From positions 44,944,535-45,008,534 of the forward strand of contig CM042092.1 of NCBI GenBank assembly GCA_023512835.1: DNA of 64,000 nt. The letters run 5' to 3'. Made by a program: the position numbers and the translations under genes. The stretch's first letter is position 1. Each line of letters begins with the position of its first letter. This DNA comes from Taxillus chinensis. Taxonomy: Eukaryota > Streptophyta > Magnoliopsida > Santalales > Loranthaceae. Of this stretch, positions 1 to 12,093 are shown piece after piece. The notes under the pieces were generated by a model. The model saw only the letters and a list, made by a program, of their open reading frames with translations, did not search any database and had not been told where the DNA came from.

Positions 1-893
1 TGACCATACCAGTGCGATTGCCATCAGCATGAAGGTTTTGCTATGTTGACCAATATGAACTTATGTGTTTCTTATCTGTCATATGCATTGATTTCAGTAA
101 AAATGATCCTTAACTCGTATGTATGTGTCTTGCTTCATTTTTAATGCATGAGTTCTGTTATTTTTAATTAGTTCGAATAATGCTGAATTTCCTTATTTAT
201 TCTATATTCATACTAATCCCAACCTATTAAGTCTTATATTCTTTTAGTTTATGTTTGTGAAGCTACAGGTTCAAATTCTCTTTGCATTTTCACTGATATA
301 TATCTTGTCTGATGTCTTAGATTTGAAGTAGCGTGGTACTTCTTTTCTATTCGACTTCAAGACACCAAAGAAATCTACTTCTATAGCACCTTTTTCTACA
401 GACTCAGTCTGTTTTTCATCTGAATATTCTTCTATGGATTATCTTTACCCCGGATGATAGTCGGTTCAATTCCTCTTGACTCTTGGAACTCTCAAATCGC
501 AATAAACAAAGTATTATCTTAAATCGCATATTTTTTGAGGAGGGATAATGATGGTCCATTAAATGCACGTCTCGAGCTAGGCAATTAGTCACTTCATTTT
601 CCGGAAGAAGGCATACAACTGTCATAAATGCTTGGTTCTGCTGCCTCCACGTCATCTCTTTACTCAGGAGGCGCCCAACTATCAAGTCTAATGACATCAG
701 ATTGTCAGGCGGTTCACTGTTTATTTTGCTTAAACCCTAGACCCGTGGCATCCACTGGCCCGCTATATATATATATATATATATATATCATAAGCCTTCA
801 CGCAAAGAGCGACTTATCACTCTCACATTTCATCGTCGCTCTTCATCTTCTCAAAACCCTAAATTTCCTTTCCTTTCTTTTAATCTATTTCTA
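1..893. other. gene-free 5' flank with (TA)n and TATA-rich leader
   Basis: No supportable coding region. The stretch is AT-rich. A (TA)n tract lies at 764-788, about 105 bp before the ATG at 894, and a short AAAACCCTAAA word (telo-box-like, common in plant leaders) sits at 853-863. Together these look like the promoter and leader of the decayed unit that follows, but this is inference from position only. Short ORFs here have no recognisable domain. Confidence 0.5.
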
Positions 894-1210
894 ATGCCAC
901 CCAGAACTGCTCTCTTTGGCGTCAATACAAGCCATCTGGTTGATTGGAACTCTGTTTTCAATCCTTCATCGTGGTTTCTGGAACTTCAGGCTTTACTTGA
1001 AGCAAGCCACCTCTTAAACCTGGTCTCTGATATAGTCGATCTCCTTATCAACGATATCATAGAGTTCTACTGGACCATCCGCTGCACCATCAACTCCATT
1101 CGATCCACCATCCGGGGTGAATCCATTGTCATCACCCCAAACGTCCTTCGTGCCGCTCTCCATCTTCCTTCTGGCCCTCATCAGCAACCGGACCTAGAGC
1201 AAATGGCAGC

Positions 1211-3138
<1,928 letters not shown>

Positions 3139-5197
3139 GCAGCTTCCATGGACTGCACTTACAAAGGGAAGGAATACAAGATGAAGTCCTTCCATGGTCG
3201 CTACAGACGTATGGCAACCATCCTAAGCCAGTGCTTTCTGGCTCGCACAACTGCCCTCGACTCTGTCCCGTACAACCTGCTTCTAGCCATGTATGGAGTC
3301 TTTGAGGGTCTCCCGATGGATTGGGGGACATTCTTGTTCTGGCTGCTGGGAAACAACCCAAAAAATCAATCTTTTTGGGCAGATACTCAGCATCGTCTTC
3401 CGGCATTTGCGTATGTCCCACTTCAACGGACATGGTGTTATCCCTTTCCCCTAGGCCTTCTATCTCCGCCATCTAACGTTTGATGGGAATCTGACGGCAT
3501 GTCGGCCTTCTGCTGCTATCTGCCTCCTCCCTGCTCCGGAACAATAGGGTAGCTCGGTTGGTGACCCAGCCGATAGCTTTGCCCCCGAGGTCAGCTCTGC
3601 CCACCAGTCCTTACGAATTTGGTCCGTCGTTGCTCCTTCCATCTCCCGAGGCTCCTAGCATAGCGTTCGCGCAAACCCATCCGAGGTTGCGGGGCCGTCT
3701 CAGCCAAGTTGTCCTCCGGCTGATTCATCAACACCTTCTGTTGCGATGTCCCCGCACCCGATTCTCCTGCTGTTAATGCTGCTATTGCCGCGGAAGTGGC
3801 TGATGCCCCTACCTCTCCTCCAAAAGTACCCTTGCCCCCACTTCCTCAACCTCGAGACTACCTAGACCATCTCCCCACCGACACTCTTACGGACCTATGG
3901 TTCCATTTCAGCCTTGCCTACAAAGCCACGTCCCTGACAATGATCTCTGGGTGTATTATACTCGTAATACCAAAAGCCCGGAAGACATGATCATCTGGAA
4001 CTTGGACCACGGCTTTCTTACACTGGCTTCCCTTACTGATGCACCATTCGCCGTTACCTCCGGACCGGCCCATGACGCACGAGTTCCTTCCCCTACTTAG
4101 GCCGGGCCCTCTTCTCTTGCTACTGCCATTCCCGTTGTTGACCTCTCTGGTTAAAGAGGCTCTACTGCCCCGGATGCCTCCGATGCTCCGACTACTCCCT
4201 TTGTTGTTACTGATAACCAACCTCTCTCTCCTCTTACCGACTCCTTTGCCCTGCGTACTCCTGCCCCTCTTCATGCAGGGAAGTCCTCCAAAGCACCGAA
4301 GTTTGCGCTTAGGCACACCTCTTTTGGCATAGTTCACTCTGATGTTGTGATCTCTGCATAGCTGGACCGCCATGCTCAAGACCAAAGCGTCTAAATTGCT
4401 GCCATCGCCATTAAGGTTAATACTCTAGGCGCCCAACTCCTCTCCGCCCTCAACGACTCTTCCACTTCCATCGAGCAGATGGATCTTATAGTCTTGCCCG
4501 TGTATTCATTGTCTACCTCCTTTGCGGACTTGGCTCACACTATGGTTCATGCTACTTCTGCTCGCCGAAGATATGCCAAAATGGGGGAGAAAGTGCCATC
4601 TGATCCTGCTGCAGCTTCCTCTGCTCCTGTTGGTAAGCGGCCTGCGCTTACACTTCCTCCAGGAGTTCCTATCCCCAAACGCAGCCGCTTCTCTCAGCCC
4701 AGCTCCTCAAGTGCAACTCCTCCTTTGACCTCTCCATCTGTGGTTGTCACCTTCCTCCCATCATACGCAGCTCATGATCCTAATGATGCGGATGGAAGTA
4801 TTTATAATGCAATGACTCAGTATGCCACTTCTACTACTAAGAGAAGGTTTCTAACGGATATCTCTCCCTTCTCACCTTAAGATATACAAACTTTATGTTC
4901 TGAGAAGGGCCTATTTACCACTGATGATATAGACAACTTCTCTCGGGTAGTTAAGATGGAGATGAGGTTGTTTCCGTTTCTGTACAAAGATGGACACATT
5001 TTTGACATCTTACTATGTTGGTCTGAGGGTTATCTTGTAGATGTAACCCACATCCGGACCTTCATTGATGGAATCAGAAAAACAATCAGCATGAAATGCG
5101 GAGTTTTGACCCGGTACGGAATGAAGATAAAGGCAAGATCTCTCCATGGTTTGCTGTCCTCAGCAGTTCCCTCAATGAAGGTCTAGATGTGGGTTAC

Positions 5198-8100
5198 TGT
5201 AGGTCCCAAAGTGAGTCTAGAGGGGGGGGGGGGCGGGAGGGTGAATAAACTTTCTTCGTGTGCGGAAGCTAGACTGTTTGCTGGTATGTGGTACTTCTAA
5301 GGATAGCTATGCTGGTAGTATTTATGGAGAAGATGATAGTAGTAATTTGAGTGATAATGTGAGTTATGAACTATCAGACAAATCTAAGATGTAGTAAATT
5401 CTCTTTGTTTACAAATCTCAGTTGTGTAAGGAATGGTCCGTGATAGTTTGATTTGTGGAAAACAACATTGAGGGTAGACTAAACAATCGTGCTGAATCTT
5501 GAGTGAACAAGGGTATATGATGAATCACAACGTTTGATCTTGATCTTGGTTCAATGCGGTGCACAGCACTTGGAAGTTCTTTTTCTCTCTTTTAGTCTTT
5601 CTCTCTAGCGTTGGAACTCTCTTTTAATTCTCCAAAAGATAGATCTTGATGTATGTATGAATCCTCTTCTTGTATTCTGTGTATTCCACACTTTCAGAGA
5701 AAGAGAATAACTCACCTTTTTTTTTATCATTAAGTGTGAGAGAGATATATATTTTAATTTTAGATTGTTGTGCGCTTAGTTGTCCATCCGACAGACTGAC
5801 GTCCCACCACTGGATATGTGGGATGTCAGGAGATGGGTTAATCTGCTCTGATTTGCAGATCTGTTGCCCATGCTGCGCAGATGCATGCCCATACTTGCGC
5901 AGTTGATCTTGGCTGTTCATCCGTGGAAAGTGGTTAATTGTAATTAATGCAGCATTAATTGCATTCCAGCTGTTCGAGACGGCACAAGCTTACTGTACAA
6001 ACCCTAGCTGAAGATATCGCTAAGTGCGTATGCTCAGGGTTTTAAGTAGGTCTTGAAAGTGGGTGCCTCGTAGGTTTGATGACTTGAAGGTTTCAGTTAG
6101 AGCCCGTTGAGGTTGCGGAAGTTTACTTCAGGCTTTACAGTGTTGGTATCTGCGAGTCTACGACTCATATATCTTCGAGTCTCCGAGGCTAGAGTTCGAG
6201 TTAGATTAAGTCTGTTGTGTCACTCTATTAATTAAAAGTCTGCGACTCTGCGAGTCTACAACTCTATGAGTCTGCGACTATCCTAATGGCTCTTACCCTG
6301 TGTTTGGTTGGCAGGGAAAAAGGGCAGAAAATGAAATAAGCAGAGAAAATAGGTAGAATTGAACTTTTCTCGCATTTGGAAGATATAGAAAAGGCACAGT
6401 GTATAGAAAATGGGTGGAAAACAAAGTGACTAACGGATAGTTTTTATTGACAACCAAAATGCCGTGATTTTATGCGGAAAATAAACAGTAATAATTATTT
6501 GACATATCTACCCACCATTCAAAACGCTCGTTGCAGAAAATCAAGATCTGAAACACGGTCCGTCACCTCTGCGAATCGCCAGAGATCTTCTGCTGCCCCT
6601 GGCCTCTCTCCATCACCGCCCTCTCATCCCTTCACCGTCGCCGTCGCTGCCACCACGCCCCTTCGCCGTCATCGCCCGCCCTCCTTGCTGTCATCGCGCG
6701 CCCGCTCCACCTCGTTGCATCGTCTGCGCTCGCTGTCACGGTGGATCCAAACTCCATCCCCATCTCGCACGCTAGCGGCTGCGCCAGATCTGTGGGTTGA
6801 CAATGTCGATTGGAGGAGAAGCAGATCCAGTTTTTACGAACCCATTTTTTACGTGTATTATGCATTTATTTGGTTTGACAACGACTTTATTGCTGTTTCA
6901 CGATGGATGATATGCATTTAAATGACAGGGCTAAAAATGAAATTTTATAATATTCTCTTTTTGTTCAAATTTTAAATATTATTTATTTAATAAGTTTTCA
7001 ATACTTTTTCTACCTCTTCCAAACAGCCTATAGAAAATCCAATTTCCATTCATTTTCTTTCCCTCTCTTTTCTTTCCATCTCAAATTTTTCCATATATTT
7101 TCTATACCTTACCAAACAAAGGGTTAGAGTGACTTCTTCGAAGTGCGCCTAATCTACCCGTTGTTACAGCCGCGAGTCTACGACCCTAGCTCTGCGGATC
7201 TACGACCCTCGAGTTTCTCAGTTTATATTACTTGACTAAGAGGCTCTTCAACTCTGCGAGTCTTCGACCTTGAAATTCTTCGACTCTACGAGTTTTAGAC
7301 TTTACATTTCTTCCTTAGCCTTTTGCAGTTACGTATGCACTGAGTTTCCATATTCTACGACTTTTCAACTTTAAGGCTATGACCCTTCAGCTGTAACTCT
7401 CTGCCTTTATGATATTCGAGTCTGTGATATGTCTAACAAGTTCTTTAATATACCTATATCCCTTGAGTCTACGACTTTCAAGTTATAGTTTCATTTAAGT
7501 TGGTCAGTCTTTTTGACTTTGACTCTTCGACCTTCGACCTATGAGTCTGCGAGTCCTGTTTTCTTAACCGTGTTGTAAGGGTGCAACTCTACGATCCTTG
7601 AGTCTACGAGTCTAGAGGTACTTTAAGTTCTGTTAAGTAATATGAGCGCTCTAGGGACTCTACAGTTCTACAGGCTACGAGTCTTCGAGTTATTTAGGTT
7701 TGGTTACTGTTCTTTTGGAATTCTCCGACCCTACGAGTCTCTGAATTTAATCGTTGCTTACAGTAATGCTCTCTTTTTCATACTACGACTCTATGACCTT
7801 CGACCCGGGATTTACGAGTCGCAATGTGTTCTGTCACAATATGCTTCGAGTCTCCAGACCCTACAAGTATACGAGCCTCTTGCCAATATGTCCTATGACA
7901 GTTTTACTTCTACAAACTACGACTCTTTGACCCTACGACCTTTGGATCTTCAAGTCTCCAGACTTAGACTATATTTTGGAAGCTTCATCAAATCCTATAT
8001 TTCCAACAGTTACATTTGGAAGATAACCCTCAGACCAACATGGCAAGACGTCAGATCTCTGCACAGTAGCGCGTATATGTGAAAGAGCTTAGAGAAATCA

Positions 8101-8372
8101 ACTTTTGGCTACTGTGTGTGTAATTATAACACAGAGTGCTACTGTAAACAAAAGAAAAATATTCTTTCAGTAGATCCAAAGGTTTGCAATCAGTTTTAAT
8201 CTGCTACTATTTTGTTATAATTATCTTTTGATAATAAACAGAATACTTCCACTATCTGGTTATCTTCCGCATTGATTTTATTCATTAACCAGATTAAGTG
8301 TTACACCAAAGAGTTAGAAAGAGTTTTCAAAAAGAGCCTATTCACTCCCCTCTAGGCTTTCCAGGACCAACA
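5198..8372 (+). mobile_element. LTR-like unit with long inverted ends and GAGTC/TACGA/CTC repeats
   Basis: Left end TGTAGGTCCCAAAG...CTAGAGGGGGG and right end CTCCCCTCTAGGC...CAGGACCAACA are imperfect inverted copies of about 30 bp. Such ends (G-run plus GTGAATA, and TTCAC plus C-run) are what I know from large copia (SIRE/Maximus-type) LTRs. No matching target duplication is visible (GTTAC versus ATTTG), so it may be a recombined or truncated insertion. Apart from the nested element at 6296-7123, the interior holds dozens of words like CGAGTCTACGACTC. An inverted, diverged second copy lies at 46927-48827; it matches only up to 8008, where this copy also has a CCAACA terminus, so the true right boundary may be 8008 rather than 8372. 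No protein domain was seen. Confidence 0.55.
6296..7123. mobile_element. non-autonomous PIF/Harbinger (Tourist-like) element with GC-rich cargo
   Basis: Terminal inverted repeats CCCTGTGTTTGGTTGG and, at the right end, CCAAACAAAGGG; target duplication TTA at 6293-6295 and 7124-7126. The paralog at 46927-48827 carries the uninterrupted site (near 47845), which proves insertion. A TTA duplication and a terminus of this kind are typical of PIF/Harbinger-derived MITEs. The subterminal parts are AT-rich and repetitive (GAAAAT/ATTTTC words), while 6540-6830 is strongly G/C-rich and coding-like (Ser/Arg/Pro-rich in translation) and unlike anything around it. That core could be captured host sequence. 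No transposase is present. Confidence 0.85.
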
Positions 8373-8435
8373 ATTTGAGAGTGACATCCGAGGGGCACTC
8401 AGTAACATGTGTGAAGGTGGATTCTTCAGAACCTA

Positions 8436-8700
8436 TGTCACGCTCCGGATTTTCGACCCACAGAAACTGGTTAGTGAATCTCCATGTCCGCACCCGAAGA
8501 GACAAGGAATTGGTGATAACACTAAGAAAGGAACCTTTGCACGGGGGCCATCCCTAAGCCATACCACACATATATCACACACATACAGAAAATATTATTT
8601 CAAATCACAGAATAAACACACATACATACATATTACTTCCCACACGAGATTATATCATATCATTACAATACAATAAAATAAACATACACAAGCAGAGTTT
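8436..8700 (-). mobile_element. truncated LTR end (Tekay-like)
   Basis: Begins TGTCACGCTCCGG and continues with the GACCCACAGAAACTGG / TGTCCGCACCCGAAG words that mark the 3' end of the Tekay-like LTRs elsewhere in the window (compare 30188-30260). Similarity fades by about 8700 and no other LTR parts follow, so this is a fragment. The right boundary is approximate. Confidence 0.6.
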
Positions 8701-9095
8701 CACTGAGATAAATTAGAGCGACGGATTAGGACTTGTGTAAGGAGAGATTATATGTGTAATGATTTTTTTTCTTCCGTGGCATAATTTTATTGGTTGCCGG
8801 CTGGTAATAAGGGTCTTTCTTTTATTTACGCAAAATGGATGCTTTATTTTTCCTTGCAAGGTCAGTTTGTCAAAATTCTTACCTTTAGATGATGCACGAG
8901 TGCGATTCCGTCCGTGGGTGATATATAGAAATTCTTACCTTTTAGTTTGTCCAAATTCTTACCTTTTAGTTTTATGAAAACTAAAACTTGAATGAAACAC
9001 ATGAATTTATAAAGAAAACCCTAATGGCTGCTGCCGCTGCCGAGTTTTTCAAAATACGGAGAAGTATACCAAAACGCGTGGTCTCTTCCAATTTC

Positions 9096-9132
<37 letters not shown>

Positions 9133-9156
9133 TATTATTAATAATAAACTCCCCCC
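8701..9156 (+). promoter_or_regulatory. upstream region of the thioredoxin reductase gene
   Basis: AT-rich sequence with a motif AAATTCTTACCTTT(T)AG present three times (near 8873, 8930 and 8952). A telo-box-like AAAACCCTAA lies at about 9015-9023. ATGs at 8988 and 9024 open an upstream frame running to 9302, out of frame with and overlapping the main start at 9157; it would encode an Asn run from the AAT repeat. If transcription began upstream of 9024 this frame would be expected to reduce translation of the reductase. The real start of transcription cannot be read from sequence. Confidence 0.4.
9096..9150. repeat. (AAT)n microsatellite just upstream of the start codon
   Basis: About twelve AAT units (9096-9131) followed by ATTATTATT and AATAATAA, so the tract can also fold back on itself. 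It ends 7 bp before the ATG at 9157 and probably lies in the 5' untranslated region. Confidence 0.95.
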
Positions 9157-12093
9157 ATGACCAAGGCCAAGTGGTCTTGCCACCATTCCAAACTGGCGGC
9201 GACCTTCCGCAGACGGGTCCGCACCTTCATTGGATTAACCTCCACGGCCGCCGCGGCCTGCTTCTCTTCATCCGCCTCCGCCTCCGCCTCCGCACCGCCT
9301 AAGATCGCAGCCATGGATGACGCAGCGAGGACCACCATCAGGACCAGCCTCTGCATCATCGGCAGCGGCCCCGCGGCCCACACCGCCGCCATCTATGCCG
9401 CACGTGCCGAGCTGAAGCCGGTCCTTTTTGAGGGCTGGATGGCCAATGACGTCGCCCCCGGAGGCCAGCTCACGACTACCTCCGACGTCGAGAACTTCCC
9501 GGGATTCCCGGACTCCATCCTCGGCATCGAACTCATGGAACGCTGCCGCAGCCAGTCCCTCCGCTTCGGCACTTCCGTACTCACCGAGACTGTCACCTCC
9601 GTCGACTTGTCCTCTGTCCCCTTCACCGTCCTCTCCGACGCCACAGCCGTCGTCGCCGATGCTGTCATCGTCGCTACCGGTGCCGTCGCCAAGCGCCTCT
9701 CCTTCCCGGGATCCGGAACCCCTACCGAGGGCGGCTTCTGGAACCGCGGCATCTCCGCCTGCGCCGTGTGCGACGGCGCAGCCCCGATCTTCCGCAACAA
9801 GCCCCTCGCCGTCATCGGTGGCGGCGACTCCGCCATGGAGGAGGCCAACTTCCTCACAAAGTACGGCTCCAAGGTGTATATCATCCACCGAAGGGACCAG
9901 TTCAGGGCCTCCAAGATTATGCAGAAGCGTGCACTTTCTAACCCTAAGATCGAGGTTCTGTGGAACTCGGCGGTGGTGGAGGCTCACGGCGGAGATGAGG
10001 GGAGCCGCGGGCCTTTGGGAGGTCTTCGGATCAAGAATGTGGTGACTGGGGATGTGTCCGATTTGATGGTTTCAGGGCTATTCTTTGCCATTGGGCATGA
10101 GCCTGCGACCAAGTTCCTGAATGGACAGCTGCAGCTGGATGCTGATGGCTACGTGGTGACTAAACCCGGGACGACTCTCACCAGCGTGCGTGGTGTGTTT
10201 GCTGCTGGAGATGTCCAGGACAAGAAATACAGGCAGGCTATTACTGCTGCCGGCACTGGTTAGTAATTCTCTTTCATATCATTCTCACTTTATGTGTAAT
10301 TTCATTGTATGTGTGCTTGGTGCAAATGAAATGTTTATATGTGTGCCTGTGAATGAAAGGATAGATCTTGCACCTGTTAAAGAAAAATAAGACAACTTGC
10401 CATGTCTTAATATATTCTATATTCATGTGCGCATTGTGATTTTGTATAGAGGCAGTTAGGTTAAACTGTGTTGCATTTCCGCAGTTTTGAGGCTTCATGT
10501 TTCTCTCAAGTCTCTGTTATGCTTTTGTTAATATTGAAATTGCTTAGCTTCTCCATTTTGTTGTTTACTGTGCTTAATTTATGCAACACATGATATTGCA
10601 TTTTAGCTGTTGGGAGAAAGGTAAGACCTCTCTTTGGCTGGATTGCTAATGGAACACAAACTGTGCTATTTATCTTGTTTACTTCAATGGACCTCCCATC
10701 AATTTATGCAGTGTTGGGGCCCGTTTTAGTATTGAAGTCGAGTGAAACAATAGATAGAGGCGAGTGGCACTGTAGGATTCATGTATCCAACTTAATATTG
10801 GTATTCCATATTGTGAGACCCTAAATAATTTGGAGAAAGGGGTTTGACTATTTGAACAATAATTTGAACAAAACCAAATGGGGTCTGGTGAACACTTCTC
10901 AAAAATTTCAGTCTCCATGCGTCATTTTTTTGTCTGATTATTGCACACGGTTTCATGTCAAATTGTTTCCATCTATTTGCCCTCAAGTGACATATATGTA
11001 ACTACCTTTTTTTATTATCCGTAAACAAGTGAGTTAGTCTGCCTCTATCATGTACGTAGCGAGCTTGGCTTTTATATTACTGATTCCATGAAGTTGCGGT
11101 GTATCAACCGAACTGCTATTCATATTGAATGAATTCGGTGTTGTGTGAACAAACCAAATGCATTTAAATCGATTGTCACGTCATCCACCAGAATATATAT
11201 AACAAAAGATGATATCCACACTCCACACGCTATAGAACATATCTGGATGAGTAATCAACATGTGGACATCTTCTCTAAGAATATGAATGCAGGTTGTTTC
11301 ATTTTTAACAAGCTCAGCATGTATAATATTTACACTTCAACTTGAGGGGAATGTTAATTAGATTTTATGCTGCAGGATTTTTATGTTATGTTTGTGGGTT
11401 TTTTTATTATATTTGGTTCATTAGGAAAAAATAATGGTGGCTGATAGCAATATTTGAAAGAGAATAATCCGTTAGATTAATATTTTTTTTGTCTATTTTG
11501 GTTCATACATTTAATTTTGTTTTATTGGGATTAAGACTTATTCGTTTTGGTTTTCAATTTAATCAGCCCATTAGGGTGCATGTATATATTTGGAGCTATT
11601 GGGGTTCTAGATTCTTGTTGTAACTATATCTATCCAAAAAAAAAAAAGATTCTTGTTGTAACTATATAAAACTCATCTAGGTATCTAATAAAAAATATTT
11701 ACTTCCAAACACTAAATTCTTTCCTTCAACACCTATCAAATTCCTACTAACTGATGTTATTATTCTTATTATATTTGTTTTCCTCCCATGAACATTATTT
11801 TATAATAAAGTTCTTTCCAAATATAATATATTGGACATGGCTATCGAAGTTCTTTCCAAATATAATATATTGGACATGGCTATCTACTCTTAGCTTTCCA
11901 CTATCTATTGAGTTTGCTTACGTAAATATTTGGTCATATTTCGTTACCTGCAGTACTATTCTTTGTAAGGGTTTTCGCCTTTTAGCACATTTTCGTATGT
12001 TTAGCTTCGGTTTATTGTGGTATAGGGTGCATGGCAGCATTGGATGCAGAACATTACTTACAAGAAATTGGATCTCGGGACATGAGTGATTAG
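9157..12093 (+). CDS. NTR: NADPH-dependent thioredoxin reductase (NTRA/NTRB type), two exons
   Basis: Exons 9157-10258 and 12026-12093 (intron GT at 10259, AG at 12024-12025, phase 1), predicted 389 residues. The enzyme passes electrons from NADPH through FAD and a redox Cys pair to thioredoxin h/o in cytosol and mitochondria. Visible features: FAD-binding GSGPA (residues 69-73), [16 protein letters not shown], redox motif CAVC (202-205), NADPH-binding GGGDSA (221-226) with the 2'-phosphate-binding HRR (244-246), FAD-binding AAGDV near 350, and in exon 2 the family's C-terminal [16 protein letters not shown]. The first 52 residues are Arg/Ser/Ala-rich with few acidic residues, like a mitochondrial presequence; Met53 (nt 9313) starts the cytosolic-length form, as known for plant NTRs. 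No frame break or missing catalytic residue is seen, so the gene is probably functional. Third positions are very G/C-rich in the first two thirds of exon 1, and less so after about 10000. Confidence 0.95.
11150..11731 (+). mobile_element. Ty1/copia tail and 3' LTR inside the reductase intron
   Basis: At 11152-11342 the translation ([17 protein letters not shown]... then stop) matches the conserved end of copia RNase H (normally ...QLADIFTKPL...). It is followed by a purine tract GAGGGGAA (11344-11351) and a TG...CA unit, TGTTAATTAG to CTTCAACA (11352-11731, 380 bp), that is, polypurine tract plus 3' LTR. A TATA-like CTATATAAAA lies near 11663. The rest of the element and the 5' LTR are missing, so it is an old truncated insertion in the same orientation as the gene. 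Confidence 0.7.
11808..11884. repeat. 39-bp tandem duplication in the intron
   Basis: The unit beginning AAGTTCTTTCCAAATATAAT is present twice head to tail (11808-11846 and 11847-11884) with no visible mismatch, so the duplication is recent. It lies 140-220 bp upstream of the intron 3' splice site. Confidence 0.95.

Noticed and set aside
853..863. Telomere-like CCCTAAA words (also near 735 and 2495)
   Set aside because: Single short units, as commonly found in plant promoters and leaders; no telomeric array.
6472..6921. 149-codon Ser/Arg/Pro-rich frame
   Set aside because: Lies inside a non-autonomous transposon with no conserved domain; treated as possible captured sequence, not as a gene.
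5500..8000. Possible CRISPR-like or satellite array from repeated GAGTC words
   Set aside because: Spacing and units are irregular, there are no uniform repeats or spacers, and the genome is a plant's.
9268..9987. 239-codon antisense frame across the reductase exon
   Set aside because: Shadow of a GC-rich coding exon; the Gly/Asp/Glu-rich product has no domain and the sense strand is clearly a conserved enzyme.
11754..12089. 111-codon frame covering exon 2
   Set aside because: Its tail overlaps exon 2 in a different frame; the conserved [12 protein letters not shown] reading and splice sites define the true exon.
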